Shown here: one piece after another, positions 34,701 to 46,291 of the stretch | How the letters are laid out: each line of letters begins with the position of its first letter | How positions within the stretch are numbered: position 1 is the first letter of the stretch | From: Ligustrum vulgare | Lineage: Eukaryota > Streptophyta > Magnoliopsida > Lamiales > Oleaceae | NCBI GenBank assembly: GCA_963555705.1 | Contig: OY743169.1 | Coordinates: 131,501-195,500, forward strand | Length of the DNA stretch: 64,000 nucleotides | Direction: 5' to 3' | The notes under the pieces: model-generated | The model's input: the letters and a program-made list of their open reading frames with translations, nothing else | Databases searched by the model: none | What the model was told of the DNA's origin: nothing | Position numbers and translations under genes: made by a program

Positions 34701-35272
34701 GTGGAAAAATTGAAATATAAAATGAAATATGTGTAATTGAGAGATGTAATGACAAATTGAGATATTGAAATTGAAATATCAAATATGTAACTAAGTATTG
34801 GTAAACAAACTTCAAACTTGTAGTATATTTGTAATGTAGAATTGTAGAAAATAGAGTAAATTTAGTAGAGTAGAGGAAGAGAAGAATGTAGTGTAGAATA
34901 AGAATTAGAGTAATTTAGAGAGTTGTAGTAGAGGTAGAATTGCAGAAATGAAGTTGTGTTAGTGTAGTATTTATAGGGTAAGATTTAAGAATTAAGAAAA
35001 AAATTTAAAAAAAAATTTAAATGTGTGACCAGAACGGTCACATAGATTAATTTTACTTTTTTAATTTTTTGGCAACGATCATCACTGACCGTTGCCAATT
35101 TTTTTTTCTTTTTGCAATGGTCAGTTTGACCGTTGCAAATTTTTTTTATTTTTTGTTTTAAACGAGCTCTCGTGCCAACGAGGTTGATTGGCTCTCTCAC
35201 GAGCTCATTTGTTTGACGGGCCGAGCCACCCTTGACTCTTGTTTTCGTGAGCCGAGCCGATTGCCACCTCTA
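31744..35272 (-). mobile_element. hAT transposon, 3529 bp, complete ends
   Basis: The terminal inverted repeat TAGAGGTGGCA is perfect at both ends, and the flanks carry an 8-base duplication GCTATGAT (31736-31743 and 35273-35280). Subterminal regions are dense in GAGCTCG and GGCTCG words (31760-31910 and 35165-35260), the kind of sites hAT transposases bind. A broken transposase lies on the minus strand. It sits in the PMD pseudogene. Confidence 0.93.
32451..34680 (-). pseudogene. hAT transposase, frameshifted
   Basis: Broken minus-strand frames show the expected order. A start MDPSSRRIVNELF at 34680; a BED zinc finger near 34250-34385 (CKYC, then H-L-N-R-H); core text SDLWECFNKKGYIVATAHY in 34154-33699; PRFNLKGTKI and the hATC dimerisation region in 33164-32451 (LLHYWRTNERKYP, then VASESAFSAGKRVLSVVRS and CVKDW). 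Frameshifts lie between these parts. The first frame ends after 28 residues, so the protein is not made. The element could still be mobilised in trans because its ends are intact. Confidence 0.85.
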
Positions 35273-35280
35273 GCTATGAT

Positions 35281-36289
35281 GGATACAAAAATGCCTCCTA
35301 ACATACATAAGATATGTTTCAACTCTTACAAGCATATTTAGGATCTTCGTGGTGAGTCTGGTGATAATCCTTCTCAGTTTGAGCAAGTTTCCTTCATCTA
35401 TTATTGGTTATGCAAGTTCATCATTTGTGTTCGCGGTATCAAACCTACTATTGGCTATTTGCCCATTTTTAATGAGCTCGCTTATGGGAAGATATGAACC
35501 TTTTCTCCTTTGTACTGGTGGCATTTTATAATGATATAGCTACTCTCCAAAATCAACATAAGTCTTCTCTGCACCTAATGGCTCAGAGCCTCTTTGGCTC
35601 ACCCAATTGTGGTTTATGGCATATTTTCCCTTTTTTTGCACCCATCAGATGGCCATTCGCCCAATTAGTCGTTATGGGGTTGTACTTAATCAACTTGCCC
35701 CTATAGCATGGCCTGCTTGGGGTTTTTTACATATTTTTTATACACTTCAATCTCTACCTTCTTTATTACCTTTGAAAATATATCGAGTTCATCCTATGTC
35801 CAACCTTCCCAAACTCCCAGGGAAATAGAAGCTGCTTCGCTCATTTGAACTCAGTTTTTTGTTAGAAAAGACTTTTAATGACTTGATTATAGGAATTAAT
35901 GCTAAGACAGGAGTTGAAATTTACACTTCCCAATTCTTTTCCGGTCAAATGGGACTTCGAACAAAAAACGGCCAACCAGATATCAGGTCAATAACTCAGA
36001 TGAGGACAATGCTCCCCTTGTCAAGAAGAAGGTATTCCTATTGTTGTTTATGTAATTATTCTTTTAAGATACTTACATGGCTTATTAACTATTTGCTTTG
36101 TCATTTCAAAGGTTTTATCTTCCTCCTATTTTCACTGCAAGCCAATCACAATCTTCCATTTTTTAAATTCCAGCTCTTACTCCAAAAGAAGATCCCCAAA
36201 TCCTAGAGTCTTTTGATATCTCAGAAATTAAAGAACCATCATCCCAAGATGAAGGTTTGGCTCTGGCAGCTTAGGACCTAAAATCTATC
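35281..36289 (+). pseudogene. PMD pseudogene, middle part
   Basis: After the hAT element the same frame logic resumes: FEQVSFIYYWLCKFIICVRG, then YLPIFNELAYG, then FVLVAFYNDIATLQNQHKS. In PMD proteins a YWLC-K/R motif is followed by a segment of the LA-x-G type and a VLA-x-x-Y-x-D block, which fits. Stops occur, for example near 35340. The part ends at 36289, where solo LTR F1 is inserted. Confidence 0.6.
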
Positions 36290-38059
36290 TGTAATACAGC
36301 TTTTTTTTTGTTTTACGTGCTTTCTTGGATTTCGCGTAATTGTTCTATTAATGTCTCTATTAATCATTATTGACATTATTATTGTTTATAATTATTTGAA
36401 TTATTTTGCAGTGAAAGGAATTGGACGCCGCCTCGTTCAATGTGCCAAATATGTCAATTAAAAGTTTATAAATTATCTACATGCAATTTCATGCCTAATA
36501 ATTTATTTTATTTGTTACTTTCCAAATTCTATTTTAACTGAGTAATAATTTGCCTAAATTGCATAAATTGAAATTGTCGAGTTTAGTGGCACTTTGAATT
36601 TAATTGAGGGTTAGGGACTTAAATTTCCAAATTAATAGAGTTGGGGGTTTGGTTTGTAAATTATCCAAAATTTATACTAAACCTAACCTAAATAACCCAA
36701 AAACCCGTCCCTCACCCATGCTCCCTCTCACTCTCACACAACTCTCATCTCCATCGGTCTCTCTATCTCACTCGATCCCACTACCGCCGCCCGCCGCCCG
36801 CCTCTCCCTCGGTCTGTCTCTTACGGTCGGCCACCACGACCCAACCACCACACCACCAACCTCGCGGTAAGGCGCCCCCCTCTCGCACGCGCACACACAC
36901 AATGTAGACACACACCTTCACACACACACACACACACTTCGATACACACATATATATACATGGATTTCTGTGTAAATGGTTGATAAATGTACTTTCCATA
37001 TAAAATTTCAGAAATTAAGAGCAAATTTCAGATTTTATTTGTTAGAGTCGATGGGTAAGGTTCTTAGGTGTAGGTGTATATTATTATGTATTTATAGGTG
37101 TATGTAAATATGTAATTTTTGAATTTTTATGTGGGCATATATACATATTCAGATTTTTGGCTATGAAAATAAAATTTTCAAATTTGGGACTTATGAAATT
37201 TTGATTAATTGATGTGCTATAATATTAAATTGAGGTTTGAATGTATGTATATATGATCATGTATATGTATATGAATATTTAAACAACATGTGTGGTTTTG
37301 GAATTTTGAGATAATGGTATAAAAGAGTAAACTTTAACATTTAATGAACAAGTTAGTTTAAATTGAATTTATGTTCAAAGTTATTAATTTGTAGTTTAAG
37401 ATCATTTTTGGAATAAGTAGTGCCTAGTTTTGACTTGTGAAAATTGATAAGTAAGATTTCAAATTTGTCCTTGAATTTAATATATTACTTCGAATATGAT
37501 ATTATATGTGTTTAGACATATTTGAATCAAATTGTGAGTCACATAGAAGTTTTAACCTCGATTAATAGTGTTGTTTAGTGTTAAAAGAATAGTTAATGTT
37601 TTGGACTAAGAGTTATATTCTGTGAATGGATGGACATAACTAGGATTGTGGGCACATTGACGTTACGAGCAAACAAGTACTTCCACTAGCAATTTAAGAC
37701 GATAAATCCTAAGGACGTCGGGTAAGTTAACTTCCCCCTATTTTTATCAAAGTTGAATGTAAATGTGAAACTAATGTGTAAACGACTGTCTTGCAACTTA
37801 CTTGCTTTGATGAATTTCGTTTACTTTATGAAAGTATATGTTATTAAGAAGAATGTTCAAGCATGCACGTTATCATGTCATTGCATCACCAAGCATGCAT
37901 TGGCATCGAAATTGGGAAGTCAAATGTTTTTAAATGAAAGAAATGTGTCTAGGTGTAAGTTTGTTCAAAAGTTATGTATCCCAAGTTTTTAAGAAAGAAT
38001 GAGTGTACTTCTAGTTCATGAAAGATGCGAGTGGAAAATGGGGCGCGAGGGACCGGCGT

Positions 38060-38170
38060 ACCCGAATTAAGTCGCTTTGCGATGGAATGTTCAACCATTT
38101 TACAGTGGACTGTTAAACCACTTTGCGGTGGAAAAGTGAGTGTTAAACCGCTTTACGGTGGAAATGTGAA
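38060..38170. repeat. 30-bp-scale minisatellite in F1
   Basis: Four units contain a hairpin of the form CCACTTTGCGGTGG or CCGCTTTACGGTGG separated by GTTAA-containing text. The counterpart in F2 (about 55312-55425) has sharper units: CACCGCAAAGCGGTGTAACA and TTCACTTTCC. Loop bases vary and stems are partly compensated. Confidence 0.6.
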
Positions 38171-38607
38171 TGTTAATCTGGTTCCAAATAAGAATTGCTT
38201 ACTGTTATCTGATTGACTAGAAGATACACCAAGTGAGCTCACGATGAAAATGTTAAGTGAAAGTCTGAAAAGTTTTGAAAGTTCTGGAAAGTAAAGTAAA
38301 TGGGGATACATATTTGGAATTTTAAAGCACTTCATGTCATAAGCATGCATTACATGCATAAAGTTTACTTACTGAGTTTTAGCTCACCCCAATCCCTCCC
38401 TAACATTTCAGGTGATGAAAGTTTGGTGATCCGAGGAGAACACTTGGCGGCTGACTCAGACAGTACTCCAAATTTTATTTCTTCTAAGAATAAATGAAGG
38501 GTTTCTCCACAGATTAATTCATTGGTTATAAATTTTATTTGATAAATTCTTTTGATTGGTTTATATCATGTTTCATGAGTTTATAAATGTTTACTTCAAG
38601 GTATTAT

Positions 38608-40199
38608 TGACTCGATGTTAAATCTACCCTCCAAGTATAAAGGGGTCAAATTATAGCTTAGCAATAATCCAGGGTCATTCTTCCTAAGGATTTTATTGGT
38701 ATAATAATATTTGCTAAACTCGAAACCTAAACTATGATTTCAATTGTTTTTAAAATGAACTTGAAGAGAATATAATTAAATTGCAATGAAAGGGAAATTT
38801 GAGTGGAGTTATTCTTTCGCTATCAATTGGACTTTGCAAATAAATTTAGCATGAATTTCTTGAGATCGATAAAATTTGGAATTATTAGTACGAAAATTAA
38901 TAAATTTATTTTACGGAATTTAGTCGAGCATGTTATGTGCATATTCAATACATATCACATCAATGACATCAATCGAAGTCAAATAATTTGAAACTTTAAA
39001 ACACTCGTTAATTATTATCAATCACAAGAATTCATCCATAACGAATTAAAACATATCCATTGAAGCTAAGAATAACTCCCCTCAAATATAACATAGCCGG
39101 ACATTATTAAATTAACCGAATTAAAATTCAAATAAACACTAACCATTAATCAAACGAAATTCGAATTCGGAAATGAAATTACAATACTAAATATACCTAA
39201 AATCAAACTAACATCAATAATATAAAATTATGCAAACTAATTATTAAAAAAAATAGAAGTCTAGAAAAATTATGAATTAAACTCAAACAATTAACCAAAA
39301 CCAAAGCTTCTGTATGAGGTGAAAGAAGTTGCTGCCGAGAGTTGGAGGTTGTTGTCCGAATGGTGGAGCTGCTCTACTGGTGTACTGAGAGAGGTTTAGG
39401 CTGCTGCAGCGTGAGAGGAAGTGCCGTTTGTTGTGAGGTGGTTCACGGTGGAGGCTGGTTTCGGTGGTAGAGGGCTGTGTGGTCTGGTTGGCCGAGAGTT
39501 CTGCGTGAAGGAGAGGAGACTGGGGCTCTTGGTGACGGAGATGAAGGAAGACAGAGGAGAGCTGCGGCTGGAGTGCTGAGAGAAGACCGACTGATTTGCT
39601 GCTGGTTTGCTGTTCGGATTAAGGGAGCTGAGAGGGAGCACCGGTTGAGAGGCAGAGAGTTGAAAGGGATGAAGGTGAAGGTGCTGCTGGTTTTTTGTGA
39701 GTATGAAGATGGTGAAGATGAGTTGCAGTCTGGTGGCTGAGTTTGAGAGAATGGCTGCTGGTGAGTGTGGCAGTTGAGGAAGATGAGGGAAGAAGACCGC
39801 GAGAGAGAGAGAGAGATGGGTTGAAAGGGATGAAGGTGCTGGCGGCTGAATGGTTTAGAGAGAGAAGACAGAGAACGTGAGGTAGAGGGAATTGAGAGGG
39901 TTGTTCCTTTTCCGTTTTTTGGTCTGGCCGGGAGTTAAGAGAATTAGTATGAGTTGTTGGTAGGTTTTTTCAATTTGGGCTTTTTCGGGTCCATTAAGCT
40001 AGAGATTCTTGAGATAAAATTGTCCAAAATGTACCTGCAATTAAATAAATGAAATTATTAGCAAATAAAATCAATTTAGAGTTTAACAAATAAAATTGAA
40101 TCGTTAATAAATTTTACTCTAAATGACAAAATTTATATCCCAAAATCGTATTTTTCATTTATTTACCTATCTAAAATACGTAAAATTGGACACTAATCA
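38608..40199 (-). repeat. Element E 3' LTR
   Basis: 1592 bases, TGACTCGATG to CACTAATCA on the plus strand. Ten differences were counted by eye against the 5' LTR over the first 390 or so bases, nearly all transitions. A serine/proline-rich frame in the element's sense direction (39641-39396) is shorter here than in the 5' LTR. Confidence 0.93.
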
Positions 40200-40722
40200 C
40201 TCTCCCCAACTAGCTTTTTGCTAGTCTAGCAATTCAAGCGAATTAAAAACATGACTAGCTCAATGAAAAACATCAATTGTAAAGTCAAGAATGAATTTAG
40301 ATAGTTTAGCACAACAACTTCGCAAAATCAAGAGATCAAGCATTATATCCAAATTAATCCATAAAAACTTCCCCAAAATTTTGTGTGTGTGTGTTTTAAG
40401 CCGATCCATCAAACCACTAACCCCAACACATACAGTTTCGAGTATTCAATCAAGTAAAGCATAAACTCCATATACTCACTGGTATGTGTATTTTTTTTTG
40501 TACTGGTTAGGGGGTCACTCATGGAGTTTGAAAATTGATCACTCAAGCATTCAAGAAAGGCCATATATATGTGGATGGTAGAAATGCAAATATTGACCTC
40601 ATGAAAAACTTACAACCATTGGGACTCAACCGTTCTTACCACAAGCCAACTTAAGATCAAAATGTCAATGTCAATGTTGTAATATCCCAACTAAGAAATC
40701 TTAAGAGAATTGATAGGTACTA

Positions 40723-40842
40723 CTCATACCAACAAGGTGCACCTTCTTTTCCGGAAGTCCATCGTTAGAAACTCCAAAGTTAAGCGTGCTTGACTTGGAG
40801 CAATTCTGGGATGGGTGACCTCCTGGGAAGTTTTCTCGGGGA
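40723..40842 (+). other. 5S rRNA-like segment of Cassandra left LTR
   Basis: About 120 bases resemble plant 5S rRNA, including the internal control regions: AGTTAAGCGTGCTTG (40778-40792; box A type) and GATGGGTGACCTCCTGGGAA (from 40810; box C). The 5' half is more divergent. It is not a normal 5S gene: it lacks a clean end and sits between LTR ends. The right LTR has the same at 41149-41268, with GCTTGG where the left has GCTTGA. Confidence 0.92.
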
Positions 40843-41148
40843 GCGTGCGAGTGAGGACAAAGCATACTGAACAGACTCGTGTTGGTACGGTGGGGACAGT
40901 ACGACGTCATCTAACGGCCGGGACAGCCTGTTAAGTGGGACCCGGGTCGTTACAAATGGTATCAGAGACGATCGCCAGCCGGAAATCGGGAACTAAGTGC
41001 TACGCCATAGGGCGGGAGCCACCTCTAGAATCTCAACGCCTGGCAACAGATCCTCAAATGGGTTAAGCGCGACGAAGACGTTGTGAGTCTAACAGGGGGT
41101 GATTGTAATACCCCAACTAAGAAAGCTTAAGAGAATTGATAGGTACTA

Positions 41149-41268
41149 CTCATACCAACAAGGTGCACCTTCTTTTCCGGAAGTCCATCGTTAGAAACTC
41201 CAAAGTTAAGCGTGCTTGGCTTGGAGCAATTCTGGGATGGGTGACCTCCTGGGAAGTTTTCTCGGGGA
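41149..41268 (+). other. 5S rRNA-like segment of Cassandra right LTR
   Basis: Near-identical to the left copy; both internal promoter blocks are kept. Whether RNA polymerase III still reads it cannot be told from sequence alone. Confidence 0.92.
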
Positions 41269-41385
41269 GCGTGCGAGTGAGGACAAAGCATGCTGAACAG
41301 ACTCGTGTTGGTACGGTGGGGACAGTACGACATCATCTAACGGCCGGGACAGCCCGTTAAGTGGGACTCGGGTCGTTACAAATGT

Positions 41386-42595
41386 AAAGGTGACGATTGT
41401 GTTATCAAGGGAACTGATAAGGAGTGGTGAAAGAAAAGGTTTACGTGTTCCAATGATAATAGCAGAACAATAAATTCCAATGGAAGTATAAGATGCAATG
41501 GTAGCAATTTTTTTTTTTCGGTAGGATAAGGAAATAAAAGAAGTGAGTAGAAATTGAGGACTTCCAACATATAAGGGAGGATAATAATTTTTACTTTTAA
41601 TCACACTTCAAGCTTACTTTTCTTCTTCACATCCTTTACTTTCTTTTCAATATGTCTCCCTTTTCTTTCTCTTTTTTCTTTTTTTCTTTTTTTTTAACCT
41701 GAAATCCTCTCAAATAATTCTTCAACATTCTCCTCTAGTCTCAATGACTGTCAAATACTTTCTAACTCCACTCTTCTTTCTTTTCATGCACTGAACATTT
41801 TTCCTCAAATATGGAGCAAAAATAATCATCCTCACTTATACTTGAAAGTAGAAACAAGGTTATGTATTTATGGAAGCAATGTCTGGATGCAATGTCGTCT
41901 TTAATGTGAAATAAATGAAAAGGATTTGTGGCTATGAAGGAATTTTTGGGGGGAAGAGAATATGATAAGGTTAGCTTCAAAGGATCAAATTTTTAATTGA
42001 CATTGACCTTCATCGTTTCTTAAGTGTAAACCACCAACAATCCACAATCCGTGTAATGATGCCCAATGGAAGTAGCAATATCAAACAAGGGCAATATAAG
42101 AAAACCACCAATCATTCCACTCTCATGATGAACAAATAAAATTACTTAAACTTGAGAGAGCTCTAGTTGTATGTGTTGACTATCCATCTTACCACAAGGC
42201 TTAAATTCGTGCAATTTTTTTTTTTCAGGAGGGAGATCTTTACAGAATAACAAAGATATAATTCAAGACTCAAGATGTACTCAATTTTAGTGCTCAACTA
42301 TCACAAAAATTAATGCAAAACAAGTACATTTGAGTTACTCTCCCCCAAACTAAAATCAGACATTGTCCTCAATGACTCAAAGAGAAGAAAAATGAATAGT
42401 GATTAATAGACACGACTCAAAATTAAATCAAGCTAAAGGAGAAGACTGTACCTGATAGGAGGCCTAAGCACATGAGCAATTATTCAAGAATGAAAAACTA
42501 AAAAAAAATGAAGAAAAGAATAAAATCTGCAAAAAGAAAATAAAATATATACATAATAATAAAAGTTAGTTCCAAAAAAATCAGCCGCTGGAATC
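41386..42595 (-). other. Element E 3' non-coding region
   Basis: The stretch between the integrase end and the Cassandra insertion is AT-rich without a supported frame. At 42339-42374 it holds the module CTCCCCCAAAC then CATTGTCCTCAATGA, the minus-strand form of the polypurine-like module seen in elements A and B. Confidence 0.6.
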
Positions 42596-42752
42596 AGGGT
42601 CCAGTAGAGGTAGTTCATTAACTTCAGCAGAAAAATTATCTAAAAATGGTTTCAGACGTTGTCCATTAACTTTAAAAAACAGTACCAGTTTTTGGATCCA
42701 AGATTTCAACCGCTCCATAAGGATAAACAGTTTGCACAATGTAAGGACCAAT
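42596..42752 (-). pseudogene. pol: Element E integrase C-terminus, cut off by solo LTR D
   Basis: The minus strand shows GPYIVQTVYPYGAVEILDP, then after a frameshift FKVNGQRLKPFLD and a stop near 42596. This is the end of the integrase, separated from the core (44195-44960) only by solo LTR D and its duplicated CCAAT. Confidence 0.85.
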
Positions 42753-44190
42753 TGATAAGTGCTTTACTAGCACTTTATTTCTTTACTTGTTGCCTCGAAT
42801 TACTGTTAGTTTGATCCTAATTAAGTATTGCTTAATGCATCTTATGTTTTATATTGTGTAGGATCGCAAATGACAAGAAAAGAAGGAAAAAGGACCAAAA
42901 AGCACGCAAAAAGGAAGTTCGAGGACCTGGCATGTAAATAAGTCACGGCCGCAAGCAAATATCATCACGGCCGTAAGTGCATGAGTGAAACGGTCAAAAT
43001 TCAGCAGAAAAGATGTTACGGCCGTAAGAAACATCTTTACGGCCGTAACCCTCAAAAGATAAAAATACGCAGAAACCCAATTACGGCCGTAAAAGAAATA
43101 TTTACGGCCGTAACTCCAATATGATGAAATATGCAGTAACTCAATTACGGCCGTAAAATAATAGTTACGGCCGTAAATCTTCAAGTCAAAAATTTCCTTA
43201 TTTCAATTCTTTCCATAATTTTGGATTTCTTGCTCCCAAAGCTAGGGCACGAAAATTGAAGTTATAAATAGGGAAGTTCATGACAAGAAAATAGAGGAGA
43301 ATTATTTTGAGAGCCACCAATATCAAAGTTTGAAGAGAAGAAATTCTGGGCAAAATCAAGGTGAAACAAGACAATATTTTTGGGGAATTCTTCATGGCAA
43401 TGCGTGGCTAGCCTTCTCAACCTAGTTCAAGGGGGACGTTGTATTCATATTATTTTATTATTCATTCCTCAAACTCGTAACGTAGTTCTTGTTTTTATGT
43501 TTTATTTATTGGATTTATCATGAACATTAATTTCGTTAAGACAATGTATTAATTGATTAAGGCCTTGTCTTTTAATTATTGTGTTGATGTTTGCTAATTT
43601 GGGTAATTGGATTCGTATTTGTCTTGTTATCCAAATCATAGTAGCAATTGGTAAATTTATATTTCCATATGAAAATCCAATCTAGATTAATCAATTCGAG
43701 CATATGTAATTGATAATTTAGTTCACCTAATTCTTCTTGTTTTCACATAGTTAATGAATTAAATCTAGGGAGCTTATTCTAGATTGTTCATTCACTCTAA
43801 ATTGATTGGAGAACTAATTCTAATTGATTATTATTAAGGAAGAATTGGATTAATTAGAGCTTTTTGATTATTCCGGGTGATAATTAAAACAAAGGAAATA
43901 GTACATGCGTTGCTTGGGGAATGACAATATTATGATAGGGCACAACCGAACCTGAGAACTAGGATTCTTTATTATTTGATTTTTATTCCAGCTATTTTAC
44001 ATCTTTATTTGATTATTTAGATTAATTGCAATTTTCAACTCAAAACCCCCCTTATAATTCTAATTGACATGGCATTAAATTAGTTCCCGTTCCTCGTGGG
44101 ATCGACCATTGCTTCCGCTATCACATTTAAATTTGAGTTTTGGCAAGTAAGGAAATTTAATTAATTCTTGGTGCATCGCGACACGCACCA
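42753..44190 (+). mobile_element. Solo LTR D in element E integrase
   Basis: 1438 bases, TGATAAGTGC to ACACGCACCA, flanked by CCAAT (42748-42752 and 44191-44195). The ends and layout resemble the LTRs of elements A and B, but the sequence is clearly diverged, so it is a sister family. Four palindrome pairs lie at 42940-43180. No internal retroelement sequence remains. It interrupts the integrase C-terminal coding sequence. Confidence 0.93.
42940..43180. promoter_or_regulatory. Four palindrome pairs in solo LTR D
   Basis: Pairs of TTACGGCCGTAA (first pair decayed to TCACGGCCGCAA and TCACGGCCGTAA) with start distances of about 22, 21, 21 and 20 bp. Six members are perfect 12-base palindromes. 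Bases between the members (for example GAAACATCT, AAGAAATAT, AATAATAG) share no sequence. Confidence 0.7.
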
Positions 44191-44960
44191 CCAATCCATT
44201 TAGTTCTCAACTTACCAAGAAACAGATGAAGCTTAGAATCATATAGCAATACTTTTTGTGAAGGAAAAAATGATTTTCTAAAAATTTTCTTATCGTGAAA
44301 AACTTTCATTTTCTCTTTTGAAATTTTTGCATTCTCATATGCTTCCAAACGCAATTCATCTAACTCATTCAATTTTAATTTCCTAAACTCACCAGCTTGA
44401 TCTAAGTCAAAGTTGAGTGTTTTGATTGCCCAATAAGCTCTATGTTCGATTTCAACCGGCAAATGACAAGGTTTTCCAAATACAATTCTATAAGGAGACA
44501 TTCCAAGAACAGTTTTAAAAGCAGTCCTATAGGCCCATAAAGCATCATCCAATTTTATAGCCCAGTCTTTTCTATTTGGATTCACTGTTTTTGTCAAAAT
44601 GCCTTTAATTTCCCGGTTGGCTAGCTCAGTTTGACCATTAGTTTGAGGGTGATAGGGAGTGGAAATTTTATGCCTAATGCCATATTTCTTTAACAGAGTT
44701 TCAAAGGGTTTATTACAAAAATGTGTTCCTCCATCGCTAATTATGGCCTTAGGCATACCAAACCTAGAAAAAATATGTTCTTTCAAAAATTTGAGCACAA
44801 CTTTATGGTCATTTGTTCTACATGGAATAGCCTTTACCCATTTTGACACATAATCAACAGCAACCAATATATAAAGATATCCAAAAGGAGGAAAAGGACC
44901 CATAAAATCTAATCCCCAACAATCAAAAATTTCAAGAACAAGTATTGGAGTTAATGGCAC
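44191..44960 (-). pseudogene. pol: Element E integrase catalytic core
   Basis: The frame has the retroviral-type integrase DDE triad in context: [14 protein letters not shown] (first D), [16 protein letters not shown] (second D), and [19 protein letters not shown] (E). [16 protein letters not shown] and [19 protein letters not shown] follow, typical for Athila. The upstream HHCC part is in another frame (frameshift near 44955). Downstream it is cut by solo LTR D at 44190. Confidence 0.92.
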
Positions 44961-45274
44961 ATATTCCTATGGCTGAGACTACCAAGTTTCTGACATGCTT
45001 CGCAATTTTTACAAAATGTATGAGCATCCTTAAATAAACTAGGCCAATAAAAACCACATTGAAGTACCTTAGCAGCTGTTTTCTGCGAAGAGAAATGGCC
45101 TCCGCAAGCATGAGAATGACAGAAATTAAGAACTTGTTGTACCTCGTCATCAGGAACACATCTTCGGATAATTTGATCAGCACAATATTTGAATAAGTAT
45201 GGATCATCGTAGAAGAAGTTCCTTGCAATAGCTTTCATCCTCATTTTGTCTTGGACACTCCAATTTGAAGGCAT
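44951..45274 (-). pseudogene. pol: Element E integrase HHCC zinc domain
   Basis: Contains CHSHACGGHFSSQKTAAKVL, FYWPSLFKDAHTFCK and NCEACQ, the H-H-C-C zinc-binding N-terminal domain of gypsy integrase. It is preceded by a DDPYLFKYC-like linker and in the right order after RNase H. The frame is shifted relative to both neighbours. Confidence 0.88.
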
Positions 45275-45310
45275 ATGACCTGTAACCAGATAATTAACTA
45301 AGTCAGCAAA

Positions 45311-46291
45311 CTATGGAACAATATTTAAGCTAAATAATTGTTCATCGGGAAATGAATCATTTAACGGGTGAGAAACTTTTGAATTTTCAGAATTTAATCT
45401 GGATAAATGATCAGCGACAACATTTTCCACCCCTTTTTTATCCTTAATTGTGATGTCAAATTCATGCAATAACAAAATCCATCGAATGAGTCTAGGTTTA
45501 GTATCTTTCTTTGTGAACAAATATTTAAGAGCAGAATGATCAGTAAAGATGGTAACAGGGGTCCCAATAAGGTAAGTTCGAAATTTTTCCAATGCAAAAA
45601 CTATAGCTAGCAGCTCTTTTTCAGTAGTTGTGTAATTCAATTGAGCTTGATTCAAAGTTCTGCTAGCATAGTAGATTACATAAGGTTCCTTACCTTTCCT
45701 CTGGCCAAGCACTGCCCCTACAGCTATATCACTTGCATCACACATTAATTCAAAAGGTAGAGACCAATCAGGTGATCTAACTATGGGTGCAGTGGTGAGT
45801 GCATTTTTTAAATGTTCAAAAGTTGTAGTGCATTCATTAGTCCAAACAAATTTTGTATCATGCATCAAAAGTGTAGTCAAAGGTTTTGCTATGATACTAA
45901 AGTCTTTTATGAACCTTCTATAGAAACCTGCATGACCTAAAAATGATCGAACATCCTTTACAGTTAAAGGAGTAGGCAACCTAGAAATTGAATCTACTTT
46001 TGCCTTATCTACTTCCATGCCTTTAGCAGAAATTATATGACCTAAAACAATTCCTCTTGTTACCATGAAATGACATTTCTCCCAATTAAGGAGAAGTTGC
46101 TTATCTTCACACCTGCATAAAACAGCTTTCAAATTTGTTAGGCAATCATCAAATGAATCACCATAAACAGAGAAATCATCCATAAATACTTCCAAAAAGT
46201 TTTCTATCATGTCACTGAATATGCTAAGCATGCATCTTTGAAAAGTTGCTGGGGCATTACAAAGACCAAACGATAGCCTGAAAAAGGGCAA
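45311..46291 (-). pseudogene. pol: Element E reverse transcriptase palm and RNase H
   Basis: A 326-residue frame. RT shows FGLCNAPATFQRCM, the catalytic EVFMDDFSVYGDSF (YxDD box in the FMDD form), and HIISAKGMEVDKAKV; then SFLGHAGFYRRFIKDFS. RNase H has ELMCDASDIAVGAVLGQ, TTTEKELLAIVFALEKF, TIFTDHSALKYLF and VADHLSRL, giving the expected acidic residues. A small deletion and frameshift at about 46280-46295 disconnects it from the RT fingers upstream. Confidence 0.93.

Larger units (their letters stand above)
40678..41380 (+). mobile_element. Cassandra TRIM, complete with target duplication
   Basis: A 703-base element: two 277-base LTRs (40678-40954 and 41104-41380), TGTAATA...CGTTACA, flanked by AATGT (40673-40677 and 41381-41385). 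The PBS TGGTATCAGAGACG is two bases after the left LTR (tRNA-Met type), and a purine-rich AACAGGGGGTGA precedes the right LTR. No protein is encoded. Cassandra elements are known for 5S rRNA-derived sequence in the LTR and depend on other elements' proteins. The insertion is in the 3' non-coding part of element E. Confidence 0.95.

Noticed and set aside
36604..37024. Short frames with proline, cysteine or valine-rich text
   Set aside because: They translate simple repeats (CA/GT runs and GC-rich text) inside solo LTR F1; mirror images appear in F2.
40723..41268. Two 5S rRNA genes
   Set aside because: The 5S-like parts lie inside matching LTRs with PBS, polypurine tract and target duplication; they are diverged and lack clean gene ends. 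This is a Cassandra TRIM.
42940..43180. CRISPR-like array because of short repeats with spacers
   Set aside because: Repeats are 12-bp palindromes in pairs with 8-10-base linkers, in plant retroelement LTRs, without cas genes. Nothing fits CRISPR.
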